Positions 1 to 7,948 of a DNA stretch of 64,000 nt are shown here, piece by piece. The notes below the pieces were generated by a model. The model searched no databases. It was not told the origin of the DNA and worked only from the letters and a program-made list of their open reading frames with translations. The position numbers and the translations under genes were made by a program. Within the stretch, counting starts at the first letter, position 1; each line of letters starts with the position of its first letter. The stretch comes from Actibacterium atlanticum (GTDB lineage Bacteria > Pseudomonadota > Alphaproteobacteria > Rhodobacterales > Rhodobacteraceae), in assembly GCF_000671395.1 (NCBI RefSeq), contig NZ_AQQY01000005.1, forward strand, positions 186,001 to 250,000, in the 5' to 3' direction.

Positions 1-739
1 CCCAGACGAACAGCCCGATCGCCGTTCCAGCCAAAGCAATCCACAGGACCGGGATACCAAAGACTGCACCGATTTCTATTTGTGCCAACTGTGCCGCGCC
101 CACAACAAGGCCCGGAGCGGCGGGGATCAAATAGGCGATGTCGCGCAGGCGCAGCTTCCCGATACGTGGGGCAAGCTCGCACTCGGTATTGGCGTTCATG
201 GACGGGTCAACGGCGTTGAACCGGTCACACAGCCATCCGGTGATGATACCTGCCGCAAGGGAAAGCGGTAATACAACAAGTGCAGCATCAGGGCGGGTGG
301 CGATCAGCAGAAACGCCGCATCGCCCATAGTTGCCGTCAGGGCCGCGACCACCGCGCCAAACCGAACATTGCCCGAACTATAGGCCGCAACCACGACCAC
401 CGCGCCACCACATCCGGGTGTCGCCCCAAGGACCGCTGCCAAGGGCACTTGCAGCCCTTTGGCTTTGTGCAATGTCTGGCCCAGATCATAGTTGAACACC
501 CGTTCAGACCCATAAAACAAAAGCAATGTCGCGGCGACAAAAACGCTGACCTGCACATAGGCATCGGTCAGCAGCTCACGCGTCAATGTACCCAGCTCTC
601 CGGGAAAGAGCGCAAGCGCGACCAAGACTGCAGCGACCAGCAGCCTTTTGGGGCGCAGGGCGCCAAGGGACCGCAAGGTGGCAGCCGGCTGCGCCGCGTC
701 GGTCACGTCTGTGTTCGAGGGCATCGTTTCCTGGGTCAT
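1..739 (-). CDS. Putative manganese/heavy-metal exporter, ArsP_2-like (10-TM) family, 3' end beyond window
   Basis: About 246 codons are visible; the gene runs off the left edge of the window. The N-terminal tail of about 30 polar residues is followed by repeated hydrophobic segments. The motif GATPGCGG at residues 105-112 and MGDAAF at 138-143 match the family of predicted 10-transmembrane metal exporters (PF11449-like, often named putative manganese transporter). The start is the ATG at 739, 16 bases downstream of a perfect Fur/Mur-type inverted repeat, so control by a metal-responsive Fur-family protein is likely. Substrate is inferred from family and operator, not shown by the sequence. 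Confidence 0.7.
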   Translation of the reverse strand, partial: MTQETMPSNTDVTDAAQPAATLRSLGALRPKRLLVAAVLVALALFPGELGTLTRELLTDAYVQVSVFVAATLLLFYGSERVFNYDLGQTLHKAKGLQVPLAAVLGATPGCGGAVVVVAAYSSGNVRFGAVVAALTATMGDAAFLLIATRPDAALVVLPLSLAAGIITGWLCDRFNAVDPSMNANTECELAPRIGKLRLRDIAYLIPAAPGLVVGAAQLAQIEIGAVFGIPVLWIALAGTAIGLFVW

Positions 740-755
740 CTTGGCTTAGCCTAAA

Positions 756-772
756 TTGCGAATAATTCTCAA
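756..772. promoter_or_regulatory. Fur/Mur-type operator upstream of the metal exporter
   Basis: The sequence TTGCGAATAATTCTCAA reads as a palindrome of the form TTGNGAATNATTCNCAA. This is close to the manganese-responsive (Mur/Fur) boxes of alphaproteobacteria. It lies just upstream of the exporter start at 739 and about 64 bases before the divergent thioesterase gene, so it could act on both promoters. Confidence 0.6.
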
Positions 773-835
773 TAGCAAGAAATAACACTTGATGCTGCAA
801 GTGCAACCCCCAATAAACTTAAGAAGGAGGTCTGG

Positions 836-1273
836 ATGGACAACACCAAGATCAAAATGGCCCGTCAATTCATAGAGGCTATTCCTCATGCGCAGGCACT
901 GTCGATGCGTCTGGACGAGCTTGAAGAAGGCGTTGCCCAGATCTCTATGCCCTATGATGAAAAATTGGTCGGCGATCCCGAAACCGGCGTTATTCATGGC
1001 GGTGCGGTGTCCGTTTTGATGGATACCTGCGGTGGCGCAGCGGTGATGTCGCATCCGGGCGCGGGTGCAGGCACGGCGACCATTGATTTGCGGATCGACT
1101 ATATGCGCCCGGCAACGCCGGGGCAGCGCATCAGCGCGCGGGCTGAATGCTATCACATGACCCGTTCTGTCGCTTTTGTGCGCGCGGTCGCGACCGATGA
1201 AGACACGGCACGGCCTGTCGCATCGGCCTCGGGCGCGTTTACTGTTGAACGTCTGCCCGGAAAGAAACCATGA
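836..1273 (+). CDS. PaaI-type hotdog-fold thioesterase (first of a tandem pair)
   Basis: The 145-residue protein has the PaaI-family acyl-CoA thioesterase signature: HGG at residues 54-56, followed by the helix carrying Asp63 (LMDTCGGAA). The family hydrolyses acyl- or aryl-CoA thioesters in the cytoplasm. A strong ribosome-binding site (AAGGAGG) precedes the ATG. The stop codon overlaps the start of the next thioesterase gene (ATGA), so the two are translationally coupled. The sequence does not reveal the acyl substrate. Confidence 0.85.
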   Translation: MDNTKIKMARQFIEAIPHAQALSMRLDELEEGVAQISMPYDEKLVGDPETGVIHGGAVSVLMDTCGGAAVMSHPGAGAGTATIDLRIDYMRPATPGQRISARAECYHMTRSVAFVRAVATDEDTARPVASASGAFTVERLPGKKP

Positions 1274-1779
1274 GCCGCCCCCGCCCCGAACCTATGCAAG
1301 TCGTCAAACAACGCCGAGATGCAGCGCTGGCCGCTTTGGTGCACGGGGTGCCCTATATCAATTTTCTGGGCATCGAATTTGATCGTCGCGGGGACGAATT
1401 GACAGCGATCCTACCTTACGATGACAAGCTTATCGGCAACCCCATGTTGCCCGCGCTGCATGGAGGGGTCACCTCGGCCTTTCTGGAGGTCACTGCGATC
1501 ATCGGGCTAAGCTGGGCGATCATGTGGGACAAAATGGAAAGCGGTGCGTTAGACCCGATCTCATTGGGCCCTGAGAACCTGCCACGGCTGCCCAAAACCA
1601 TCGACTTTACCGTGGATTTCCTGCGTTCAGGTCTGCCGCGCGATGCCTATGCGCGGGCCCGGGTGAACCGTTCGGGGCGGCGCTATGCCTCGGTTCATGT
1701 TGAAGGTTGGCAAGACCAAAGGGATCGCCTGTTTGCCCAGGCAACAGGTCATTTCCTGATGCCAGAGAATGGCGGCTGA
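1270..1779 (+). CDS. PaaI-type hotdog-fold thioesterase (second of a tandem pair)
   Basis: This 169-residue paralogue of the upstream gene keeps the HGG loop (residues 64-66). It has Glu73 where the first copy has Asp63, in the segment SAFLEVTA. Glu or Asp at this place is the usual catalytic acid in hotdog thioesterases. The longer central insert suggests a different acyl group or a heteromeric partner of the upstream protein. It overlaps the upstream gene by four bases and is followed three bases later by a MATE pump gene, so the three probably form one operon. Confidence 0.83.
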   Translation: MSRPRPEPMQVVKQRRDAALAALVHGVPYINFLGIEFDRRGDELTAILPYDDKLIGNPMLPALHGGVTSAFLEVTAIIGLSWAIMWDKMESGALDPISLGPENLPRLPKTIDFTVDFLRSGLPRDAYARARVNRSGRRYASVHVEGWQDQRDRLFAQATGHFLMPENGG

Positions 1780-1782
1780 CAG

Positions 1783-3093
1783 ATGCCTGCAGGCGATGTG
1801 ACTCATGCCCGCGTTCTGCGGCTTGCGCTTCCGATTGTGTTGTCTAATGCGACCATTCCCATTTTGGGCGCAGTAGATACCGGCGTGGTCGGGCAGTTGG
1901 GGCGGGCGGCTCCGATTGGCGCGGTGGGCATTGGCGCAATCATCCTGTCGTCTATCTACTGGATCTTCGGGTTTTTGCGCATGGGTACCACTGGCATGGT
2001 GGCACAAGCCAAAGGCGCAGGGGATACCGCCGAAACGGGCGCCTTGCTGATGCGCGGGTTGCTATTTGGCGCGACAGGTGGGGTGGTTTTGGTGGCCCTG
2101 CAACTGGTGCTGTTTTGGGGCGCCTTCGCCTTGGCGCCCGCGTCCGAGCAGGTCGAAGGCCTGGCGCGCGATTATCTGGCCATCCGCATTTGGGGCGCAC
2201 CGGCTGCGATCGGCATCTATGCTATCACCGGCTGGCTGATCGGAATGGAACGCACCCGCGGTGTGTTGGGGTTGCAGCTATGGATGAATGGCCTGAACAT
2301 CGCGCTGGATCTGTGGTTCGTGCTGGGCCTTGGTTGGGGCGTCGAGGGCGTGGCAACTGCCACGCTGATCGCCGAATACACTGGTGCCGCGCTGGGCCTG
2401 TATTTGTGCCGCGCCGCATTTTCCGGGGCGCAATGGCGTGACTGGGGGCGGGTGTTCAACCCGGAACGTCTTAAACGCATGCTGGCAGTCAACGCTGACA
2501 TTATGGTGCGTTCTGTGCTGCTGACGGCAGCTTTCACCACCTTTCTATTTCTGGGTGCCGATCTTGGGGACGTCACGCTGGCGGCCAATCAAGTGCTATT
2601 GCAGTTCCTAGAGATCACCGCCTTTGCGATGGACGGCTTCGCCTTTTCTGCCGAGGCTTTGGTTGGCGCTGCCATGGGCGCGCGTGACCGCGCAAGCCTG
2701 CGCCGGGCGGCCGTGATCTCGGCCCAGTGGGGGTTGGGCGGCGCCGTGCTGTTGGGGGCGGTCTTTTGGCTGTTCGGCGGTGCTATTATCGACTTGATGG
2801 CCACCGCCCCCGATGTCCGAGAAGCGGCGCGGCAGTATTTACCGTGGCTGGTGGCCGGACCGGTTTTGGGTGTTGCTGCCTGGATGCTGGATGGCGTCTA
2901 TATCGGCGCAACTTGGACGCGCGAGATGCGCATAGCGGCGATGCAATCCAGCGCAGTTTATGTGCTTGCATTGGTCATCCTGGTGCCATGGTGGGGGAAC
3001 CACGGGCTCTGGATGGCATTGATGGTGTTGAATGTTACACGCGCTTTGACCCTGGGTGCCAAATACCACCGCATGGAGCATTCGGTGGCGTAA
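1783..3093 (+). CDS. MATE family efflux transporter (DinF-like)
   Basis: The 436-residue protein is hydrophobic throughout, with about 12 predicted membrane segments in two halves. The N-terminal block LALPIVLSNATIPILGAVDT is typical of the DinF branch of MATE exporters, which use Na+ or H+ gradients to expel organic compounds. It starts three bases after the thioesterase stop and ends in a short gap before a convergent gene. Nothing in the sequence fixes the exported compound. Confidence 0.88.
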   Translation: MPAGDVTHARVLRLALPIVLSNATIPILGAVDTGVVGQLGRAAPIGAVGIGAIILSSIYWIFGFLRMGTTGMVAQAKGAGDTAETGALLMRGLLFGATGGVVLVALQLVLFWGAFALAPASEQVEGLARDYLAIRIWGAPAAIGIYAITGWLIGMERTRGVLGLQLWMNGLNIALDLWFVLGLGWGVEGVATATLIAEYTGAALGLYLCRAAFSGAQWRDWGRVFNPERLKRMLAVNADIMVRSVLLTAAFTTFLFLGADLGDVTLAANQVLLQFLEITAFAMDGFAFSAEALVGAAMGARDRASLRRAAVISAQWGLGGAVLLGAVFWLFGGAIIDLMATAPDVREAARQYLPWLVAGPVLGVAAWMLDGVYIGATWTREMRIAAMQSSAVYVLALVILVPWWGNHGLWMALMVLNVTRALTLGAKYHRMEHSVA

Positions 3094-3104
3094 CTTCTTT
3101 GGCC

Positions 3105-3446
3105 TCAGAGAATTTCCAACACGGCTTCGGGAGGGCGGCCGATCCGGGCTTTGCCATTGGCAAAAACGATGGGCCGTTCGATCAGGCGCGAAAAGGTAGC
3201 CATGGCCGCCAGCACAGTTTCGTCATCGCTGTCACGTGACAGTCCGGCATGTTTGAACTCGGCCTCTTTCGTGCGGCACATCTGCAGGGCTGAAACCCCA
3301 AGTGCGGCCTGCGCAGCGCGCAATTCGTCCACGCTGGGCGCATCGTCCAGATAGCGCCTCTCGATCGGGGCATGGCCGTGTTCCTGCAACAAGGCCAAAG
3401 TCTGCCGCGATTTGGAACAGCGCGGGTTGTGCCAGATGGTGATCAT
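3105..3446 (-). CDS. arsC: ArsC-family arsenate reductase (glutaredoxin-coupled)
   Basis: The 113-residue protein has the ArsC-type thioredoxin fold. Catalytic Cys10 lies in NPRCSKS and the C-terminal block [17 protein letters not shown] is typical of the family. Such enzymes reduce arsenate with glutathione/glutaredoxin, and several members of unknown substrate share the signature. The ATG at 3446 overlaps the pyrD stop codon (ATGA); a TTG two codons upstream is an alternative start. It is the last gene of the DUF952-pyrD-arsC operon. No ars regulator or efflux gene is adjacent, so a role in arsenic resistance is uncertain. Confidence 0.8.
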   Translation of the reverse strand: MITIWHNPRCSKSRQTLALLQEHGHAPIERRYLDDAPSVDELRAAQAALGVSALQMCRTKEAEFKHAGLSRDSDDETVLAAMATFSRLIERPIVFANGKARIGRPPEAVLEIL

Positions 3447-4501
3447 AGCCAATCCTCCCGACCGGTGGCGACGGCGTCGGCTACATTTGCGAAACCGTCG
3501 CGTTCCAGCAAGGCCTCAAGGCCCTGCGCCACGCGCGGCACCAGCGACAGGCCCTCATAGACCATCGCCGAGTAGATCTGCACCGCAGACGCACCGGCGC
3601 GGATCTTGGCATAGGCTTGCGCCGCCGAACCCACCCCTCCGACGCCAATCAGCGGAATGCGCCCATCGGTCAGCTTGGAAAGCTGCGCCAAAACCCGGGT
3701 GGATTTCTCGAACAAGGGCGCGCCGGACAGGCCGCCGGCTTGGTCTTTATGCGCGCTTGTCAGCCCGGTGCGGTCCAGTGTGGTGTTGGTGGCAATCACC
3801 GCGTCCAAGCCGCTTTCCAGCGCGACTTCGGCGATTTCGGCCAGTTCGGCATCGTTCAGATCGGGGGCAATTTTCAGGAAGACGGGGATGGGTTTCGTCA
3901 GCGCGGCACGCGCCTCCATCACCCCTGCCAGCAGCGCCGATAGCGCCTCTTTGCCTTGAAGATCGCGCAGTTTTTCGGTGTTGGGCGACGAAACGTTCAC
4001 CGTGGCGAAATCCAGATGCCCGCCGCAATGGGCCAGCACCTTGGCGAAATCTGCGGCGCGGTCGTCGCTGTCTTTGTTGGCACCCAGGTTCAGGCCCAGA
4101 ACCATGTTCTGTGGGCGCTGAGCCAGACGGCTGCCAATCGCCTGCATTCCGTCATTGTTAAAGCCAAACCGATTGATCACGGCCTTATCGTCAGTCAGAC
4201 GAAACAGGCGTGGGCGCGGATTGCCCGGTTGCGGCCGCGGCGTGGCTGCCCCGACTTCGACAAAGCCGAAGCCAGCCTGTGCCAGAGGTTTCAGCGCCAC
4301 AGCGTTCTTGTCATAGCCCGCTGCCAGCCCCACGGGGTTGGCCAGCTTTAGTCCGGCGATTTCAGTCGCCAGACGGCGCGAGGTGATCGGACCCGGCAGT
4401 GGTGCTAGCCCGCAATTCAGCGCTGTAAGTGACATCGCATGGGCGCGTTCGGGATCGAATTTATGCAGCAGGGCAAGGCCCAGACGCTCAGACAGGTTCA
4501 T
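3443..4501 (-). CDS. pyrD: Quinone-dependent dihydroorotate dehydrogenase
   Basis: The 352-residue protein matches class 2 PyrD, which oxidises dihydroorotate to orotate with membrane quinone in pyrimidine synthesis. It has the N-terminal amphipathic segment, the block [13 protein letters not shown], the VNVSSPNT motif and the C-terminal flavin-phosphate loop (IPLIGVGGV, then [15 protein letters not shown]). The length is normal for the family. Its start overlaps the stop of the upstream DUF952 gene by four bases and its stop overlaps arsC. Confidence 0.95.
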   Translation of the reverse strand: MNLSERLGLALLHKFDPERAHAMSLTALNCGLAPLPGPITSRRLATEIAGLKLANPVGLAAGYDKNAVALKPLAQAGFGFVEVGAATPRPQPGNPRPRLFRLTDDKAVINRFGFNNDGMQAIGSRLAQRPQNMVLGLNLGANKDSDDRAADFAKVLAHCGGHLDFATVNVSSPNTEKLRDLQGKEALSALLAGVMEARAALTKPIPVFLKIAPDLNDAELAEIAEVALESGLDAVIATNTTLDRTGLTSAHKDQAGGLSGAPLFEKSTRVLAQLSKLTDGRIPLIGVGGVGSAAQAYAKIRAGASAVQIYSAMVYEGLSLVPRVAQGLEALLERDGFANVADAVATGREDWL

Positions 4502-4836
4502 AGAACACCTTCGGGAAAGATATGACCGCTGGCCCCAAGTGGCAGGGATTTATCCCAGACGACCTCGTCCAGCTTGAGCGGCCGATACAGATGCGGAAAC
4601 AAAGCCCCCCCGCGCGAGGGTTCCCATTTCAGCGCGTCGCCAAGGGCACCATCATCAAACGCCACCAGCACAAGATCGCTGATCTCAGCGAAATGCTTGG
4701 CGGCGGTCTCGACCACCTGAGCAGCGGTCGAGAAATGGATAAACCCGTCCTCCAGATCGACTGGCGCGCCCAAGGTGGTGCCTTGGGTCTGAAAGTCCTG
4801 CCATTCGGACCGGCGGAAGATTTTGAAAATCAGCAT
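4498..4836 (-). CDS. DUF952 domain-containing protein
   Basis: The 112-residue protein matches the DUF952 family, small cytoplasmic proteins of unknown function often found near pyrD in Rhodobacterales. The block [23 protein letters not shown] is characteristic. It is the first gene of a compact operon with pyrD and arsC. No catalytic motif can be assigned from sequence. Confidence 0.8.
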   Translation of the reverse strand: MLIFKIFRRSEWQDFQTQGTTLGAPVDLEDGFIHFSTAAQVVETAAKHFAEISDLVLVAFDDGALGDALKWEPSRGGALFPHLYRPLKLDEVVWDKSLPLGASGHIFPEGVL

Positions 4837-4886
4837 GGCTTCCGAATGCCAGTGCTGCGCGGCCGGGTCAATGGGCTGTCGCTGTC

Positions 4887-5099
4887 TTACAGCCAGCGAC
4901 CCAGGTGTTTGTAGATTGAAGGGATGATCACAAAGACCATCGCTACGACGATAATCGGGACCATGATCAGCGTACGTTGCCAGACCGACCAGTCGGTCGT
5001 TAGTGGCGCGAGTGCATAGATCACACCAGTGACCAGCGGGTAGACGAAGATAAAGACGAAAAGACTAAACCGAATACGGTTGGGGCGCGGGGCAGACAT
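4887..5099 (-). CDS. Small membrane protein with two transmembrane helices
   Basis: The predicted 70-residue protein starts at the ATG at 5099 (MSAPRPNRIRFSLFVF) and has two clear hydrophobic segments, residues about 11-31 and 44-60, joined by a short loop with TTDWSVWQRT. The pattern resembles DUF2798-type small membrane proteins. The longer reading frame that extends past 5099 is rejected because it crosses the divergent TetR gene. The position divergent to a TetR regulator with an operator-like palindrome between them suggests it is the regulated gene. Confidence 0.65.
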   Translation of the reverse strand: MSAPRPNRIRFSLFVFIFVYPLVTGVIYALAPLTTDWSVWQRTLIMVPIIVVAMVFVIIPSIYKHLGRWL

Positions 5100-5138
5100 G
5101 TGATAATCCTTAACAAGACGAAGCGTTCCGTTATATGT

Positions 5139-5151
5139 GAACGATCCGTTC
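5139..5151. promoter_or_regulatory. Candidate TetR operator
   Basis: GAACG-ATC-CGTTC is a perfect 5-base inverted repeat with a three-base spacer. It lies between the divergent small membrane protein gene and the TetR-family gene, where an autoregulating repressor would bind. Short repeats of this size can arise by chance. Confidence 0.35.
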
Positions 5152-5173
5152 TGATATGAAAAGGAGATGTTCT

Positions 5174-5788
5174 GTGCCCAGTGACACAGACAGGTGTGCA
5201 CAGCCGCAAAGACGCTCCATCGGGGCGCGTCGCAATCCCGAGACCGAAGCCGCGATCCTGACCGCTGCGCAGGAGCTGGTCGAAGAAAAAGGTCTGCGCG
5301 GGCTGACGATGGAGGCCGTGGCCAAACGCGCAAGGGCCGGGAAGGCGACCCTGTACAAATGGTGGCCCAGCCGCGGGGCGTTGCTGGTGGCGTTGTATCA
5401 TGCGTCGAAGGGGGAACACCGCCATACCGATCTGGGCAGCTTGCCTGAAACCATCGCCGGTTTTTATTCTTATGTCTTTGGGTTTTGGCAAACACCAGCG
5501 GGCCGACTTTTCCCCCTGATCATCGCAGAGGCCCAATCAAACGAGGATGTCGCCGATGCTTTGCAAGATTATCGTCAGGAACGTCTGGCGGATCTGACTG
5601 CGCTGGTGTCCCGCGCCCAAGCGCGGGGCGAACTCGTGGCTGATACCGACTCCGAGGCGCTGGCGGATCTGATTATGGCCAATGCGTGGATGCATCTGAT
5701 GACGGGGCGGATTGCGGTTACGGACCCTGCGAAGCTGGCCCATGATGTTTTGCGCGGCTGGTGCCTGCCAGATGGATCATCTGCCTGA
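5174..5788 (+). CDS. TetR/AcrR family transcriptional regulator
   Basis: The protein has an N-terminal TetR helix-turn-helix (ILTAAQELVEEKGLRGLTMEAVAKRARAGKATLYKWW, one of the clearest signatures in the window) and a helical C-terminal ligand domain. GTG at 5174 is chosen as the start because AAAAGGAG lies seven bases upstream; the ATG at 5156 would place that site inside the coding region. It is divergent from a small membrane protein gene with a palindrome between them. The inducer is not evident. Confidence 0.85.
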   Translation: MPSDTDRCAQPQRRSIGARRNPETEAAILTAAQELVEEKGLRGLTMEAVAKRARAGKATLYKWWPSRGALLVALYHASKGEHRHTDLGSLPETIAGFYSYVFGFWQTPAGRLFPLIIAEAQSNEDVADALQDYRQERLADLTALVSRAQARGELVADTDSEALADLIMANAWMHLMTGRIAVTDPAKLAHDVLRGWCLPDGSSA

Positions 5789-5914
5789 CTTAAATGCATC
5801 GCGATTTTAGTTTCGGCCAGAATTGGCTCATGCCGCTGCGTCAACTTTGACTCATTGGTCAATTGCGCCCACGCTTTGGTCATAAAAATGATACATCCAA
5901 CCGGGAGTTTCCTC

Positions 5915-7495
5915 ATGTTTACGCGTCTGCTTGCGGCTTCGACCGCGGCGCTTGCTTTGAATGCCGGTGCTGCGCTTGCCGATTACTCACTGACTGTCCT
6001 GCACACGAACGATTTCCACGCGCGATTTGAGCCGATTTCAAAGTACAACTCAGGCTGCCGCGAAGGGGATAATGCCGAAGGCAAGTGCTTTGGTGGTTCG
6101 GCCCGGTTGGTCACGGCGGTGGAGAGTGCCAAAGCGCGCACCAACAACCACATTCTGGTGGATGGCGGCGATCAGTTTCAGGGCACGCTTTTTTACACCT
6201 ATTACAAGGGTAAAGTCGCGGCCGAGATGATGAACAAGATGGGCTATGACGCGATGACCGTGGGCAACCATGAATTCGACGATGGCCCCGAAGTCTTGCG
6301 CGGCTTTATGGATGCGGTGGATTTTCCGGTATTGATGTCCAATGCGGAATTCATGGATGAGCCTTTTCTGGCCGACAAGCTGCTGAAATCCACGATCATC
6401 GAGCGTGGCGGAGAAAAGCTGGGCCTGATCGGGCTGACACCAGAAGACACGCATGAAATTTCCAACCCGGGCAAGCATGTCGAATTCACGGACCCAACCG
6501 AAGCGGTGCAGGCAGAGGTCGACAAGCTGACTGCCATGGGGGTGAACAAGATCATCCTGCTGTCCCATTCGGGCTACAACATCGACAAAGAAGTCGCTGC
6601 CAACACCACCGGCGTTGATGTGATCGTGGGCGGACATACGAATACATTGCTGTCCAACACCTCGGATCGGGCCGAGGGGCCGTACCCGACGATGGTGGGC
6701 GATACGGCGATTGTGCATGCCTATGCCTATGGCAAGTTTCTGGGCGAACTTAACGTGACCTTCGACGACGACGGGGTTGTGACGGCGGCCGTGGGTGAGC
6801 CTTTGATCATGGATGCGGCCGTGACCGAAGACGCTGATACAGTGGATCGGATTGCCGAACTGGCCGTGCCGCTGGATGAAATCCGCAACAAGGTCGTGGC
6901 CGAAGCCGCGGCCAACATCGAAGGCAACCGCGATATCTGCCGTCATCAAGAATGTGCGATGGGCAATCTTGTGGCCGACGCCATGCTGGACCGGGTGCGC
7001 GATCAGGGCATCCAGATCGCCTTTCAAAACAGCGGCGGGGTAAGGGCCAGCATCGAGGCCGGTCCGGTGACGATGGGGCAGGTCTACTCTGTGCTGCCGT
7101 TCCAAAACACCCTGTCGACCTTTCAGGTGACCGGGGCGGTTCTGAAGGATGCGCTTGAAAACGGGATGCGTCAGTATGATGACCCCGAAAAGGACGGGCG
7201 TTTTCCGCAGGTCTCGGGGCTGAAATACAGCATTGATGCTGCCAAACCCTTTGGCGAGCGGATCTCGGCCATGATGGTGATGGAAGGTGAAACCTGGGTG
7301 CCGGTCGAACCGGAAAAGGTTTACGGAGTGGTTTCAAACGACTTTGTCCGCAATGGTGGCGATGGCTATGGCATGTTCGAAACCGAGGCGATGAATGTCT
7401 ATGACTTTGGCCCCGATTTGGCCGAGGTCATGGTGGAATACATGGCTGCGCAGGGGGCCTATGAACCTTACACCGACGGTCGGATCGCGCAGTAA
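5915..7495 (+). CDS. Secreted 5'-nucleotidase / metallophosphoesterase (UshA-like)
   Basis: The 526-residue precursor starts at ATG 5915, preceded by CGGGAG. A signal peptide ends after ALAA or ALA near residue 22. The calcineurin-type metal motifs follow in order: LHTNDFHARF, VDGGDQFQG, GNHEFDDG and VGGHTN. A C-terminal 5'-nucleotidase domain contains QNSGGVRASIEAG and the FVRNGGDGYGMF substrate loop. Such periplasmic enzymes remove phosphate from nucleotides during phosphorus scavenging. It is a single-gene unit closed by a strong hairpin terminator at 7514. Confidence 0.92.
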   Translation: MFTRLLAASTAALALNAGAALADYSLTVLHTNDFHARFEPISKYNSGCREGDNAEGKCFGGSARLVTAVESAKARTNNHILVDGGDQFQGTLFYTYYKGKVAAEMMNKMGYDAMTVGNHEFDDGPEVLRGFMDAVDFPVLMSNAEFMDEPFLADKLLKSTIIERGGEKLGLIGLTPEDTHEISNPGKHVEFTDPTEAVQAEVDKLTAMGVNKIILLSHSGYNIDKEVAANTTGVDVIVGGHTNTLLSNTSDRAEGPYPTMVGDTAIVHAYAYGKFLGELNVTFDDDGVVTAAVGEPLIMDAAVTEDADTVDRIAELAVPLDEIRNKVVAEAAANIEGNRDICRHQECAMGNLVADAMLDRVRDQGIQIAFQNSGGVRASIEAGPVTMGQVYSVLPFQNTLSTFQVTGAVLKDALENGMRQYDDPEKDGRFPQVSGLKYSIDAAKPFGERISAMMVMEGETWVPVEPEKVYGVVSNDFVRNGGDGYGMFETEAMNVYDFGPDLAEVMVEYMAAQGAYEPYTDGRIAQ

Positions 7496-7513
7496 CTGTC
7501 GTGACAAGATTGT

Positions 7514-7550
7514 GCCCTGTCCGCGATGATGCGGGCAGGGCTTTTCTTTT
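7514..7550 (+). terminator. Rho-independent terminator after the 5'-nucleotidase gene
   Basis: Arms GCCCTGTCCGC and GCGGGCAGGGC (one G-U pair) enclose a six-base loop and are followed by TTTTCTTTT. The hairpin would overlap the longest possible start of the DUF1992 gene, which supports the later start at 7577. Confidence 0.85.
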
Positions 7551-7576
7551 GGCAGAACGCCGGGCACTCTGCCCCC

Positions 7577-7885
7577 ATGGACCACCCGCTGATTGACCTG
7601 ATCAATGCCCGCATCAAGCAGGCCGAGGCAGACGGCGCCTTCGACAATCTCGAAGGGGCGGGCAAGCCTTTGCCGCGCGTTGATGATCCGGACGCCGAGA
7701 TGATGAACCGCATTCTGCGGGAAAACGGGGCGGCGCCGGAATATGTATCGCTATCGCGCGAACTGTCGCGGTTGCGGGATGAACTTGCCGAGACCGGTGA
7801 CCGCACCCGTCGCCGTGAGATCATGAAAGAAATGTCGCTGATGGATGCCAAGATCGAAATGGCGAAGCGGGATTTCAAACGTTAG
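7577..7885 (+). CDS. DUF1992 (DnaJ-homologue subfamily C28-type) domain protein
   Basis: The 102-residue protein opens with MDHPLIDLINARIKQAEADGAF and contains DNLEGAGKPL, the hallmark of the DUF1992 domain found in bacterial YhdN-like and eukaryotic DNAJC28 proteins. The domain's function is unknown; no J domain is present. The rest is a charged helical tail. ATG 7577 is preferred because the longer reading frame runs through the upstream terminator, although no good ribosome-binding site is visible. Confidence 0.8.
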   Translation: MDHPLIDLINARIKQAEADGAFDNLEGAGKPLPRVDDPDAEMMNRILRENGAAPEYVSLSRELSRLRDELAETGDRTRRREIMKEMSLMDAKIEMAKRDFKR

Positions 7886-7906
7886 AAACCTGAAAAAGGG
7901 AGGGAT

Positions 7907-7934
7907 GATGAGCGTGGGGGAGAACACGCTCATC
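7907..7934. terminator. Inverted repeat between convergent genes
   Basis: GATGAGCGTG and CACGCTCATC form a perfect 10-base stem with an eight-base loop between the 3' ends of the DUF1992 gene and the malonyl-CoA synthetase gene. No long T run follows on the plus strand; on the minus strand a CCCTTTTTC stretch follows at some distance. A bidirectional terminator is the likeliest role. Confidence 0.5.
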
Positions 7935-7948
7935 AAGCAGGGGCGCGT

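Noticed and set aside
4887-5495. 202-codon minus-strand frame across the TetR start
   Set aside because: Only its last 70 codons (from ATG 5099) look like a protein, with two membrane helices. The upstream part is antisense to the TetR gene.
6050-7105. 351-codon minus-strand frame opposite the 5'-nucleotidase gene
   Set aside because: All metallophosphoesterase motifs are on the plus strand; the antisense frame is a coding shadow.
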